Positions 1 through 11,238 of a stretch of 64,000 nt of DNA are shown here, piece by piece. The notes under the pieces are model-generated. The model was not told the origin of the DNA and searched no databases. It was given only the letters and a program-made list of their open reading frames with translations. The position numbers and the translations under genes are program-made. The stretch is from NCBI GenBank assembly GCA_037953625.1, contig CM075649.1, positions 88,417,290 to 88,481,289 on the forward strand, given 5' to 3'. Position 1 is the first letter of the stretch. Each line of letters begins with the position of its first letter. Source of the DNA: Crotalaria pallida. Taxonomy: Eukaryota; Streptophyta; Magnoliopsida; Fabales; Fabaceae.

Positions 1-1521
1 CAGGGGTGTCTCAGTATAAGAAATTAAGTTCACTTCCTAGGGTTCTTCACTTTTTATCTTAAAATAATTAGTAATCTCAAGAGTGTCTCAATTCAATAAT
101 AATACTAATATCCAATTTAAGTCTTCATTCTTTTTATTATATAATAACTTTTTACCAATTTTAATTCCTAATTCCTTCTCTTTTCCTAGTTCTATTATGG
201 TTTCATTAACCCTTAAGCTAGAATAATAGGAAATATCTCCTCCTTACCTTAATTGAGGAGATGGAGAGCTAGGGAGAAAACTAGTGAAAGAAAGCTTTTC
301 TTAAAGCTTAGAAGACCTATAATCCTTGCTTTATGCTCCTTTTCTGGTGCCTTTACTTCCAAGTTCCTTCTCTTTAGTTTATTTGATGAGGAATCTCAAG
401 GTATTGAGAGATTGGAATTAAGGTTAGGAGAGGGAATTTAATACAATAAAGGGAATGAATATAAGATGGGGTTTAGTGGAAAAATAATGAGATCAAGGCT
501 TAGAGTTGATGGGAAGATGATTAGCAAATCTATGGTGTAGAGGTTGGGTTTGGGTGTATTTAAGCTTATTGGTACATGAAAACTAGCCTTGGTGCATGAA
601 ATTTGGGAGTTGGTGCGGACTGGTGCGGGCTGGTGTGGCTGGTGTGGATTTCTGGTGCAAATTTCTAGTGCTGGTGCCTCTTTATAGGCACCGCGCCCCT
701 GGTGCGCCTGGGCGCGCCAAAGTTCTAGAAGGATCTGGTGTGTACGAGACATTTCTAGTGTTGGGGAACTCGCGCACCTGGGCGCGCCTAACTTGCGCCC
801 AGGCGCACCAGGTCTACGCCTGGGCGCACCAATCCTGGCGCCTGGGCGCGCCAGCGGTTGTGGCAACAGGGATTTGTGCACCGGTGCGTCTAGGCGCACT
901 GGCTCATGCCTGGACGCACCAGTTCACTTCGAAATCACGATTTTCGCATTTTCAGCCCGATTTAAGAATTTCTAACCCTTTCTAACACTAAATCAAACAC
1001 ATAACATCAGGATATATTTCCAATCATAAAAATTATATTTTCCTGTCGTCGAACACACGATCACTAAAATCCAAGAGACGATGTTCCAATTAACGAAACT
1101 CCAAACTCAACCCATTCCTTACTCGTTCTTACTCGCACGATTTAGGTTGTCCTTCTAACTTCTTAATCTACTGCTATTTACGTCTGAGGCGTAATCAATT
1201 GGTCGACTAACGTTCAATGCCTCCTGATCTAACTTGTCTTAAAAACTCACTTCCCCCAATTATTATGAAACTTTCCGCATTTAGTGCTTGCTAATATTCT
1301 CAAGTACTTAACCTACTCCTAACATCCTCTTCTCTAAACACTTGTCCAAATTCACACCACAAAGTGCATTCTAAAGCTTGCCACTCGGGCACTCGTACAT
1401 CCTGAACATCCTGATCGGACGGACAACACCATACACAAGTTAATTTTATTCCTGATCAAATCACACAATAATTTTTCCACATAAATATAACGATTAAAAT
1501 TCGGGAATTTAGGTAGTTACA
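1..1521 (-). mobile_element. Partial LTR of a Ty3/gypsy (chromovirus-like) element, cut by the window edge
   Basis: Read on the minus strand, the sequence starting at 1521 begins TGTAACTACCTAAATTCCCG, a typical start for long chromovirus-type LTRs, and two other LTRs in this window also begin TGTAAC. A TATA-like TATAAAG lies on the minus strand at 679-685. The stretch has no credible ORF; those present are low-complexity readings of a GC-rich patch. The other end of the LTR lies outside the window, so target duplication, internal region and full length cannot be judged. It could be a solo LTR or one LTR of a full element. Confidence 0.55.
660..925. repeat. GC-rich cluster of short palindromes inside the partial LTR
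   Basis: A patch of about 265 bp in AT-rich surroundings with repeated words such as GCGCCTGGGCGCGCC and TTGCGCCCAGGCGCACC in both orientations. Several form short inverted repeats around a CCTGGG/CCCAGG centre, for example TGGCGC-CTGGGC-GCGCCA and GTGCG-TCTAGG-CGCAC. On the minus strand the cluster lies just upstream of the TATA-like box, so a U3 enhancer role is possible but unproven. Confidence 0.6.
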
Positions 1522-1544
1522 CGCTTATCTCTTATCTATTACTC

Positions 1545-1778
1545 CCTTGTTTCAAAAATTAGTAAATTTTTGAAAATTCAACAAAAAAAATAAGGGAACA
1601 TGCTTTTAATGCATTGTCCCCCAAATCAACCAATTACCCAAACAAGTATTTAATACATGTTTCCTTAATTAACCAATCATAAAATATACAATGCAATTTC
1701 GTTTTTTTATTCACTATTTTAACTTTGATTGAGACAAATATTTCTATGTTTTTTACTAACTTTATGGGACGGAGGAAG
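1545..1778. mobile_element. Stowaway-type MITE (234 bp)
   Basis: The left end CTCCCTTGTTTCAAAAATTA matches the inverted right end (reverse complement CTTCCTCCGTCCCATAAAGT), the usual Stowaway CTCCCTCCGTCCC family of termini. A TA target duplication sits on both sides (1543-1544 and 1779-1780). The interior is AT-rich with no ORF. This is a non-autonomous Tc1/Mariner derivative. Confidence 0.8.
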
Positions 1779-1954
1779 TACTACTATTCACAACGATTTA
1801 GTGTATTTTGGTTCTGCGGTGAGTTAACCCAGAATCAATTCTGGAATGTCAAAGCTAATAATAGTTGTTTCTGTTCCAACGTGATTTTAGGGCTGGAATT
1901 GATTCCGCAACGCGAAACCTAACGTGCCTTTAATGTTTACATAGACCTCACACC

Positions 1955-3072
1955 TATAGCTATGAAAGATGGACCAAGCCCGACGAACCTGCTCATTTAA
2001 CCTAACATAAAGCATGGGTTGAGTTAGAAAAACTATAGCCCGAACTTTTTTTGGCCTGACCCAGTCTAACCCGACAATTAATTAGCCTGACACGTGTCAG
2101 CCCGAAATGGGTTGGTCCAGCCCATTTGACCGGAACTTAATTTTTTTTTATCTTATACTCACTTCGTTCCACAAGGATTACAAAAAATTATAAAACTTTA
2201 AAAAACTAAAGAGAGATTCATTTAATGCATTTAATAATTTGTCTAACACATCAACAAATTATCAAACAATTAATTCAATGCATTTTACATCGATCAACCA
2301 ATCACGATTCAAAGTTTGTGATTTCTATGTTTTTTCATTAATTACGTTAACTTTAATTTGGGACAAAAAATTTTGTTATTTTTTACCATCCTTGTGGGAA
2401 GGAGGGAAAATGTAATAATATTTTGCTATTGCATAGGATTAAGCAATAATAAAATTAATTTGAGAGCTTCTTGGCCCGTGGTTTTGTGTCTTTCTTTCTA
2501 TACCTTCATTGTTTGTATCATTTTCTCAGTCACACTATAGTCTTTGCTTAAGGGTCGGCATTTATCAAGTAAAATTTCCTATGTTACACACTAATTTTTA
2601 TGAAGATAAGCAACTCTAAATATTATCAGATGTCTTGTCTTTAACGTGATTGTTTCTCTTGTTGTTTTGAAATTTTGTTTTCACCTTTTTAATTTATTGT
2701 TTTCATGATAATAATGACATCCTAATCAAAAGATAATGTTATGAAACTTTGTTCTTTATTAATAATTTCACTAATGTTACGTGTACATCCAGAATTAACA
2801 TCCAGATATACATCTGTTTGTCTTATATGCAAAAACATATGTACATTTAGATGTCAATTCTGGATGTACATGTAACACTTCTCTTAATAGTTTTTTATTA
2901 GAAAAGAAAAAGTATTGGTCTATGGGTCATCCCATCCCAAAAAACTGGTGGGTTGGGCTGGGCTAGTGAAATGACCGACTCGATATAAAGTTGGCCCAGA
3001 CCATCCCAAAAAGGCAGTAGCCCGCAATGGGTTAGCCCAAATGGGCTAGGCGGGCTCAAATTGACAGATCTA
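1955..3072. mobile_element. Decayed hAT-like non-autonomous element
   Basis: Both ends are rich in GGGCTGGGCTAG / CCAGCCCATTT-type words typical of hAT subterminal regions. The right end read inward is TAGATCTGTCAATTTGAGCC, a common hAT-like terminus; the left end TATAGCTATGAAAGATGGAC is a weak match. The flanks CTCACACC (1947-1954) and CTCACACA (3073-3080) fit an 8-bp target duplication with one mismatch. A Stowaway MITE is nested inside. No transposase reading frame remains. Confidence 0.45.
2158..2412. mobile_element. Second Stowaway-type MITE, nested in the hAT-like element
   Basis: The left end CTCACTTCGTTCCACAAGGA pairs with the inverted right end CCTTGTGGGAAGGAGGGAA; TA dinucleotides flank both sides. 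The end is placed to within a few bases because the terminal GGGA run is degenerate. There is no coding capacity. Confidence 0.65.
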
Positions 3073-3170
3073 CTCACACACATTCATCTCCTTTACCTGT
3101 TTTTCCTTCTCCTCCTCCTTTTTCTTCTCATTCTTCTTCGCGCCTCCATCATCCATCACCATAACTATAG

Positions 3171-3741
3171 TGGACCAGACTTCAGTCCGACTAATAACAC
3201 TTTAGGTCGACCGTTGAAAGACTGAACCAATGAACACCGACCACAACCTGGTCGGTATGACATCAAACTGAGCTTGGGATACTTGGATGAGTAAAGGATT
3301 ACGGGACCACAACCGAGCACAGAATCAGTATCCTTATCCAATCAGTTACGGTCCCAACAGTCCAACCTCCACTCCTATATTCATGTATAGCTTGAGAACA
3401 CAAGGGATAATTGTCAGTGTTTATCTGCTACAGGATCTAGAAAGGCTATCTAAACAGCACATTCCCTAGTCCTAGTCAAACACTTCAATCTCACAGGCCT
3501 ATCAGGAAGCCTACTCACACGCACCAGGTAATCCCCTATAAGAACCACCATGCTATATGGGCTAAGGTACGTTTTTCTCATCCCTAAGTTGACACACTCA
3601 CACACTTTGTTGACTAGGGAGGCCCTGGCTATCCCAACTGGATAATCATAAATCCTAAGAAGTCCTACAGTAATACTCAACTGGGCTCTGTCCTTAGGTT
3701 TCCTCATAACCTCAAGGCTGATCTTGGTTCAGAACACTACA
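3171..3741 (+). mobile_element. LTR fragment of a Tat-type Ty3/gypsy element
   Basis: The last 200 bp are recognisably homologous to the 3' part of the LTR at 14,140-14,778: shared blocks are CATCCCTAAGTTGACAC, GTTGACT.GGGAG.CCCTG, CCCAACTGGA and the terminal AGAACACTACA. A primer-binding-site-like TTGACGCCGTCTGTGAGGAA follows immediately. The start at about 3171 is a guess from the first TG with similar downstream wording. The 3' partner is missing, so this is a truncated old copy. Confidence 0.6.
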
Positions 3742-4142
3742 TTGACGCCGTCTGTGAGGAACGATTAACATATCACCCCCCCCACCACCATGGTTCACAC
3801 CAGAAGCAACGCAGGGGACCTCCGGGACCGTATTACTCGGAACCATGTAGGCAGACCCCGAAATCCCCAAAACACCGCAAACAGTAACTAACCAGACGTA
3901 ACCACGGTCCTAATTCTACAGCAACTAACCATGGACGTCGTTCCGGTCATGTAGATCAGACTCCCCAACCCAACCCAATCCTGGATTAAGAGAGATAATA
4001 CCCAGCCAAAGGAGCGAACACACCAGAGCCACTCGTGAGGACCCTCGTCGTTCTCCGAGCCTTGCTCACCGAGCTCGTTCTGTTAACAGGTCGTATGCGA
4101 CCTCTACTTCCGCCAGGCAACGTGAGCAAGAGATGATGCACA
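3742..4142 (+). pseudogene. Primer binding site, leader and broken gag start of a Tat-type element
   Basis: After the primer-binding-like sequence (3743-3762) an ATG at 3790 opens a frame beginning MVHTRSNAGDLRDRITRNHV, equivalent to the gag start at 14,832 (MANDNNNGGDLRRRL). It stops after 33 codons at TAA. Gag-leader-like Arg/Ser/Pro-rich wording continues to about 4142, where the element ends abruptly. This is a dead fragment, useful only as evidence of an older Tat insertion. Confidence 0.5.
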
Positions 4143-5435
4143 AATAAGAAATACTAATGTAAAGATCATGTGATATGAAAAGTGTTTGAAAGTGGTGATA
4201 TGAAGGTGGTGGTCTTGATATAAGTGACGGTGTAATTTTTTTTCTTTTTTTTATTGACAAGTGATGGTGTAAATTAATTCATACATTAGAGATGAAATAT
4301 TTTCATCAGAATTTCTACGAGGTCAATGGAGTTAATTCATTTTCGCATTGGTGTAACTCTCAAGTAGATCAATTCTCAACGAGGTCTTTATTTTAAAGTT
4401 GAAACGTGGGCAAGGGCTTTGAGGCTTTCATTTTCAAATAAAAGGATATGAGACTCAAAATACTTGTGTTTCCCTTATCCTTCATATTTCTCCATTTTCT
4501 TATTCAACCTATTTTTTTTTAAACAAATTTTGCACAATTTTCAAATCATCATGAGGATTTTCCAACATTTTAACGTGGCCATGGCCCATGGGGGTGATAA
4601 TGTGACTAATGAAAGAATTGATATAAAGGCCCAAAATTGATGTGGAGCTTAAATAAAAATCTTTCCTTCGGATTTGAGTGACTCTTAGTGTGGTCTGTGC
4701 AAGTGCACTTCATCATTGATAATACATATGGGGTTTGGCCCATGACTTTGCAAGCATCGCGGGGTCCCATCAAGTTTCTTAAACTTTTCGTATATTTGAC
4801 TTTACTTTACTTGATCCGTGAGCTATTATTTCATTTGTTTGCACTTCGACCACGATAAACTCTTTCTTTATTTTAGATTCACATTATTGCTCAGGTAAAA
4901 AAATAATTTTGAGGGTTTCAAGAAGAAAATTTTCTGTTGGAGTCCAAATGAGGTAAACAATGGATGAAATGTGTTTGGATTTATGAAAGAAAGTAATTCT
5001 CTTTAATAATTGAATAATTGGCAAAAATTGTTTAAGAAATTAATTGCCCCAGGTTAAATATATATTTTTGGTTAAATGAAATGATCTCCCTTTCAATATG
5101 CCAAAGTTCATTGGGGTAACTAGAGATATCTCATTATTGTTTGAGATTTACAAACAATGCCTTGTATAATTGAAATAACCTGCTTGAGGGTCCACACCAT
5201 TGATAGGTTTTAATTTTCATCATCCTCCTTAAAAGTTTATTCAATATCTCATAGCAATTCATGAACAATCTTTTTTGGTTTTTTTTTCTTGTGTGAAATG
5301 GAATATGGCATGAGATGATGTCATTTCTAAAATAATTAAAAACAAATACTTCGGAATCTCAAATCACAAAACCGACTTCAAAATCGGAACCAGAAGACTG
5401 AAAAACCCCTGAGGTAGGCATTTTTTGAAGAAAAA
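4143..5435. other. AT-rich stretch without recognisable content
   Basis: I find no ORF with family resemblance, no RNA gene and no convincing terminal repeat. The sequence is AT-rich with short poly-T runs and is probably decayed repeat DNA. Confidence 0.4.
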
Positions 5436-5439
5436 AAAA

Positions 5440-5592
5440 TGAATAGTAACCGTATAAGTGAATAGTAACCGTATAAATGAATAGTAACGGTATAAATGAA
5501 TAGTGACATATGGTACTGTAGCAACCATGGTTAATGTAATCGTGGTTAACGTAACCATGGTTAATGTAATCGTGATTAATGTAACCGTGGTT
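5440..5592. repeat. Two adjacent tandem repeats upstream of a TATA box
   Basis: First, a 19-bp unit TGAATAGTAACCGTATAAA is repeated three times plus a partial (5440-5507). Then a 15-bp unit of the form GTAAYCRTGGTTAAY is repeated about five times (5521-5592). Such repeats just upstream of a core promoter are common in the U3 of gypsy LTRs. Confidence 0.8.
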
Positions 5593-5649
5593 TAAAAAAT
5601 ATATATTTTTATTCACCCGGGTACTGTAGCTACTGTACCCTGGGACCCC

Positions 5650-5658
5650 TATAAATAG
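5650..5658 (+). promoter_or_regulatory. TATA box of an LTR-like promoter
   Basis: TATAAATAG sits in CCCCTATAAATAGGGG, about 60 bp downstream of the tandem repeats. A splice-donor-like CAG|GTAAGAG occurs near 5850. The arrangement (repeat enhancer, TATA, leader) resembles a gypsy LTR promoter, but I could not place LTR ends. Confidence 0.5.
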
Positions 5659-5699
5659 GGGATTCGCGACAGCAGCAGGAGTTGAGAAACTCCCCTGCC

Positions 5700-6521
5700 T
5701 GATCCTTTTTAATCTCCTTCTTTGATCAAAAATCCAGTCAAAACTCTCTACAAAATTCCTACAAAAATTAATACTTTTTAAATCTTAATAACTTGGTAAA
5801 ATTAGGGAAAAAGTTCGTGGACCAGTTGGGACCCTGCTGGAATAGTATTCAGGTAAGAGAGGAGTAATATTCTAGCTTAGGTGTAATTTCTATTACATGC
5901 ATAGGGAAGATTTAATAATATTATGTTGTTATTTTATTTAACTTCCAAATAACTATTTTATATGCTATTATTTTCTTTGTTTAATTATTAAATATTAATA
6001 ACATGTCATTACTCTGCCAAATTAAAAACTCGAAATTATCAATTTATAAGCTGGTATTCTGCCCAAATATTTACTTAAAAATTATGAAAATGCTAAAATA
6101 TAAAGCCGTCACTCTGCCCAATTATTTATTGAAAAATACATGAAAAAAATACTAAAATATAAATAGTAACTTTGACAGTTTTAAAATGTTGAGATTAATA
6201 TTTATAAGCTGGGAATTCATTCTGTAAAACTTAATGCCATATTATTGGGAACTTTTCTATTTAATAAAGTAAACTGATGGGGAAAATTATGGTGAAAATA
6301 AAGAAATAATAAATTGTTAAAATAAACGAGAAACTGTGATGCTGGCATGCTGCCAAAGTTGAGAATTAAAATAATAAAAGAGAAAAATTAAGCAATGATA
6401 CTAAAAAAATATTTATGCACGAAATAGATTGAATAAAATATGTAAATTAACAATAATATTAGAAAAAAAGTAAAATAAATAAGGAAAAACAAAAGAAATT
6501 AATAACATCATATATATTAGT
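5700..6521. other. AT-rich stretch, possibly R/U5 or leader of an unplaced LTR element
   Basis: It holds imperfect repeats of words such as ATTTATAAGCTGG and CTCTGCCCAA..ATTTA (about 6000-6240) and no ORF of note. It runs up to the solo LTR that starts at 6522. Confidence 0.35.
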
Positions 6522-6978
6522 TGTAACAGTCCTTGTATATCATCTTACTTTATAAGAAAAGTAATAAGTTTATGATTATTTGGACTTGTTATTGTTTTAA
6601 TAAGATCTGAAAATAATAATTTTCCCTTCCCTTGAAAATTTCTTTTCACAAACACTTGATCAATAATGAAGTTGACTAATAAGATCAGAGTTTGCGGAAA
6701 CATAGTAAAGTAATCATATTATACCCCCAAATATATCAAGTGTAACAAGTCCATGGATACCAAATAAGTATTATTATGAAACCAAATTCATCTTATGATA
6801 CCTCTTTCAAAATGTGTATCATATAAATACTATTGAAAATAGAGATGTTATAGAGCTGGTCACTGGTCCTCTGTCCAAACATTCATCTGGTAGAATCCTC
6901 GATATCTGCATAACGGATTCCCAACCCACACTTTCTACACTCTACATGCACCTAAGGGACATCTCCCTTACTGATTCT

Positions 6979-8553
6979 TGATGAAACCGCAATTGATGGT
7001 TGGAGAGACTTAGGAACCCTAGGAAAACACCTAGAAGGGGGGGTTGAATAGGTGTTGAAGCTACCTTGAAAGATTTTCGAACGAAACAAATCTAAACAAT
7101 CAAAACAAATGATTTTTGCAAATTCTACAGCACTTAATCGATTAACCTGCAATTTACTCGAGTAGTACTCGATTAAACTTGAACTTAATCGATTAAATAT
7201 GACAGAAAACAGAAAAATCAATTTTTCATTCGAATACGAAAATCAATCAATTCACATGCAAAATCAGAGATTCAGCAGAAATGATTAACACCTATATTCT
7301 TATTGATTAACCTAGTTATGAAAATGATTTTCCCTTTATCAATTTGAACAATTAAAGATTCAATTCAATCAATTATGAAAATCAATCTTTCTAGGTTTTC
7401 AACCAAGAACGCAATCAAATGACTTGAATATAAAGAGTAAGGGTTTAGAGATACGACACAGTGATTTATCCTGGTTCACTTTCATCCGCTTGAAAGCTAC
7501 ATCCAGTCCCCTCTTCAACCAAGAGAGATTCTTCACTATGAGGAATTAGAGTTCTCAAATTACAAGTGATTGCCTCACAAGACTTCCTTCTTGCTAGCTT
7601 ACAAGAGATAACCGACACCCTTGCCTTGTAATCCTATTGATCTTCTCTCTAATCTAACCTCTACCCCTTGTTGATAATCGACACAACAAGTCTTCAATTG
7701 CTTGATGATAATCCACACATCAAGGCTTCTCCTTGCTTGATTCACAACCAAGACTTCTTCTTCATCTTCAATAAGAATGCACTTGCTTGATGATAAAATC
7801 GACACACCAAGGCTTCTTGTTTGTTGTAGTGGCTTGCCTTCTTGCAAAGATTACAACACAATAGAAAACACAAAACAATCCTATGAATCTCAATCAAGAG
7901 TTATGACAATTCACCATAAGAGATTCAAAGGTTCTTGATCAAAGAATATAAAAATAGAAAAGCTTTGATCTTTGAAATTGAGAGAGAATAGAGTGGCTTA
8001 ATTCTTTTTAAAACTTGTATGAAAATGATTCTAATTGATCACAAATAATAGGAAAAGGTTTATATAGAATACCCAAAAGTTGTAGCACTTGAAAAACTGA
8101 TTTTGAGAAGTGAAAAACGTATTTTAAAAATCAGTTCAGCAGTACTTAATCGATTAAGCAAGTCGTGTACTCGAGTAGTACTCGATTAAGTTGGTACTGC
8201 ACATGTTCAAAACTTGTTTTCTCAAAATCCAACCTTTCCTTTAAAACCTTTAAGCCACCTATTGATTCTAGGTTAAGTGAAAACTCAAATTATGATTAAA
8301 TCATGACTTATGAATGAGATTCACTACCCTCTATAATAATCTACCCAAATAAAAAACCTATGAAGCTTGAGAGGCAAAATATAAAAGAAATACAAATACA
8401 CTCAAACTTAGGTCTTCATGAGCTTGCTTTCTCTCTTCTTTATTTGATGTTTGTTGTTGCTTGTTGAGCTTGAAACTTGATCAACACTTGTAGCTTGTTC
8501 AAAAACACTTTGTCATTATCAAAACATTCATCATGTTCATCATGGAACTAACA
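6979..8553 (-). repeat. 3' LTR of the TR-GAG element (1575 bp)
   Basis: Minus strand reads TGTTAGTTCCATGATGAAC ... GCGGTTTCATCA. A minus-strand TATATAAA at 8059-8066 is a likely core promoter. Palindromes TTAATCGATTAA and CTCGAGTAGTACTCGA cluster at 8154-8188, just upstream of that promoter, and at 7133-7197. It lacks one 21-bp palindrome unit found in the other LTR. Confidence 0.9.
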
Positions 8554-8567
8554 ATCTCCCCCTTTTT
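8554..8567 (-). other. Polypurine tract of the TR-GAG element
   Basis: The minus strand reads AAAAGGGGGAGAT directly before the 3' LTR start (TGTTAG), the expected plus-strand priming site. Confidence 0.75.
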
Positions 8568-8900
8568 GAAAATGACAACCCATGTTTTGAAATCGCTTGA
8601 AGTTGTTGATGCTTGAAACATTTGATCACTTGAGAAGACTCTTTCTCCCCCTCAATCAATGCTTTAACACTTGAATCCAATTGAGATAGAAGCTTGATTC
8701 TCCCCCTATCTTAAACAACTTAGCTCAACCTACATAAAAACAACAAAACAACCTTTCTCCAAATATAATATCATATTTCTCCCATGTTTATCATATTTCT
8801 CCCATGTTTCAAAACATACCATTTCTCCCCCTTTGAGAAACATTTCATTCAATTCAAAACATCATATTTCTCCCCCTTTGGCATTATCAAAAAGTAATAT

Positions 8901-9329
8901 ATACCAATTGAAATATAACATCTAAGCCAAGGTAAGAAATCAATGATCATTTCTTCACAACATTGATACCAATTGAACAAATACAATAGAGCTCTACTTT
9001 GAAATGTGATATCAATTGATAAGAAAATATAACAATGAAATATAATACCAATTGAAAACAAAAAAAAAATCATAATATCACTTAACAAAGAAGATATCAA
9101 TTGTAAAGAAGAATCAATAATCACAAAAGCATGATAATCAACTAATAATCTCTCAATGATACAAATTGAATTAACTAAACATTTAGAAAAGTAATATCAA
9201 TTGAGAATATACCAATTAAGATAATATATCAATATCAAATATTACCACTTTGTAGGACATTCACTTGAGATGCAAGTGTGATACCAATTGAAAATGTGAA
9301 TATAGACATTCATAGTTGAGACCAATTGA
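8901..9329. repeat. About ten dispersed copies of GATACCAATTGA, the element's own PBS/LTR junction word
   Basis: Copies or near copies occur at 8901, 8965, 9008, 9044, 9093, 9158, 9193, 9208, 9280 and 9318. On the minus strand each reads TCAATTGGTATC, which equals the LTR end plus the first bases of the primer binding site at 11230-11241. They lie in the non-coding tract between gag and the 3' LTR. Confidence 0.75.
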
Positions 9330-9375
9330 GAACATGTGTCATTCATTTGCATCTTCAATCAAACCTACAAAACAA

Positions 9376-11166
9376 TCATGCTTTGCTTTTTGGTATCCAA
9401 ATGGTTTTGGATCCATTTTTGTTAGTGTAGGGACTTTCACCCTTTTTCATCCAAACAAAATTTCCTTTAGGTATACCATGCACTTTAACATAACACACAT
9501 TTGAAGTATGTCCATGAGTACCACAATAGAAACATGTTGGAGGATTTGAAAAATCAACTTTAGAAAAATCAACAACATTTCTATGAGATTTACTCTTAGC
9601 ATTAGTATAACCCAAACCAAACTTGTTTGAATTTTCTCTTTGAAAATTTAACAATGTGCGCAATCTAATATCATAAATGGTGAAACTTGCAAGCTTATTT
9701 TTCAAAATAGCATTTTCATCCTTGAGCAACTTGCAATTCTCACAATCAACCACAATATTCAATCTACTAGCACAATCACAAGAAGAACTAGCATATATAA
9801 GATCAAGAGTTTCATTTTCAAGATTAAGCTCATCAACTTGTTTTTGAAGTTCTAAAATCTCTTTTTGATGTTTCAAAATGAGCTTCTTTCTTTCAATGTT
9901 TTTCAAAGCTAGTTTTTCAAGTTGTTCATACATTTCTTCATAAGCATTATGTAACAATTCATATTTAGAAGAAATTTCGGATTTAGATTCACTTACATTG
10001 CTATCCTCGCTTTGATAACTTGATTCATCATTTGAACTTTGTTCTTCATCATCTACTAGAGTTATCAAGTTGAGACAAGCGGCTTCTTCATCATCCGATG
10101 AACTACTCGATGTGCTTTTCTTGTCATCTTCATTACTATCCCAAACTATGTATGCTCTTTTAGATTTAGAATTCTTCTTGTCTTTCTCCTTCTTCTTGAG
10201 ATACCTAGAGCATGAATACTTGAGATGTCCGGGCTTTCCACATTCATGGCAAACTACACCTTCTTTTGAAGTTTTGGTCTTATAGTGTGGGGAATCCTTC
10301 TCTTTACTTTTGTCCTTGTTCAACCTTCCTTTTCTCCTTAGAAACTTGTCAAACTCTTTTAACAAAAGTTTCATGTCTTTTTCATCAACATCGGAATCGG
10401 AATCTTCACTATCATCATCATCGAAACTATCTTTCTTTTTATATGCACTTTTGACTCTAAGAGCAAGTCCTTTCCTTGATTTGTTCTTATCCGACTCTTC
10501 ATTGATACTTAATCGTCCAAGCTCCATTTCATGTTCTTGAAGCTTTCCGAAAAGTGTTGCTAGATCCATAGCATCCAAATTTTTAGATTCAACAATAGCC
10601 GTTACTTTTGGTTGCCAATTCCTGTCTAAACATCTCAACACTTTGTTAGAAAGTTCACCTTGAAGAAAAGTTTTACCAAGAGCAAGTAAATGATTTATAA
10701 TGTGAGTAAAACGCTTTTGCATATCATTTATAGATTCATTTGGAAGCATAGTAAATAACTCATATTCACGCATCAAAGCATTCAATCTAGCTCTCCTAAC
10801 CTCACTAGTTCCTTCATGAGTCACTTGTAAAGTGTCCCACATTTCTTTAGCACTAGAACATTGAGAAACTCTAAAGAACTCGTCATAGGATAAAGCGGAT
10901 GTGATGATATTCTTTGCTTTATAATCATATTGAACTTTCTTTCTATCATCATCCTTCCACTTATCCTCGGGGATCAATTGTTCTACACCTTCAACTAAAC
11001 TAGAGGGGATATGAGGACCTTTTTCAACTACTTTCCAAATTTCACTATCTATGGCTTGGATAAAGATTTTCATTCTAACTTTCCAATATGCATAGCCTTC
11101 TCCGGCAAACAATGGAGGACGACTTATTGAAGCACCTTCACCACCAAAGGGATTCATGGAACCCAT
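9376..11166 (-). CDS. GAG protein of copia (SIRE-like) type, intact, 596 aa
   Basis: It forms the capsid-like particle that packages element RNA in the cytoplasm. Residues 1-230 show the copia gag core: an N-terminal MGSMNPFGGEGASISRPPLF segment, a YAYWKVRMKIFI motif and a UBN2-like helical region. A charged Asp/Ser-rich linker follows. A first CCHC knuckle is CHECGKPGHLKYSC near residue 313 and a second is CFYCGTHGHTSNVC near residue 545; a coiled-coil-like Glu/Lys/Leu region lies between them. The frame stops after KTIWIPKSKA, before where protease would begin in a full copia polyprotein. The first ATG follows the primer binding site. There are no internal stops. A diverged, frameshifted relative lies at 34278-36063. 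Function in trans is inferred. Confidence 0.85.
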   Translation of the reverse strand: MGSMNPFGGEGASISRPPLFAGEGYAYWKVRMKIFIQAIDSEIWKVVEKGPHIPSSLVEGVEQLIPEDKWKDDDRKKVQYDYKAKNIITSALSYDEFFRVSQCSSAKEMWDTLQVTHEGTSEVRRARLNALMREYELFTMLPNESINDMQKRFTHIINHLLALGKTFLQGELSNKVLRCLDRNWQPKVTAIVESKNLDAMDLATLFGKLQEHEMELGRLSINEESDKNKSRKGLALRVKSAYKKKDSFDDDDSEDSDSDVDEKDMKLLLKEFDKFLRRKGRLNKDKSKEKDSPHYKTKTSKEGVVCHECGKPGHLKYSCSRYLKKKEKDKKNSKSKRAYIVWDSNEDDKKSTSSSSSDDEEAACLNLITLVDDEEQSSNDESSYQSEDSNVSESKSEISSKYELLHNAYEEMYEQLEKLALKNIERKKLILKHQKEILELQKQVDELNLENETLDLIYASSSCDCASRLNIVVDCENCKLLKDENAILKNKLASFTIYDIRLRTLLNFQRENSNKFGLGYTNAKSKSHRNVVDFSKVDFSNPPTCFYCGTHGHTSNVCYVKVHGIPKGNFVWMKKGESPYTNKNGSKTIWIPKSKA

Positions 11167-11224
11167 TGCGATTTTCTTAAAGGATCTTTACGAAAAAGCT
11201 CTTATGCTCGTGTCTTTCGACCGA

Positions 11225-11236
11225 GCTCTGATACCA
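11225..11236 (-). other. Primer binding site (initiator Met tRNA type)
   Basis: The minus strand reads TGGTATCAGAGC, the standard plant primer site complementary to the 3' end of initiator tRNA-Met. It starts two bases inside the 5' LTR and lies 59 nt before the gag ATG at 11166. Confidence 0.9.
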
Positions 11237-11238
11237 AT

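Noticed and set aside
438..985. ORFs of 129-153 codons near the left edge
   Set aside because: They run through GC-rich palindromic LTR sequence with no domain-like content.
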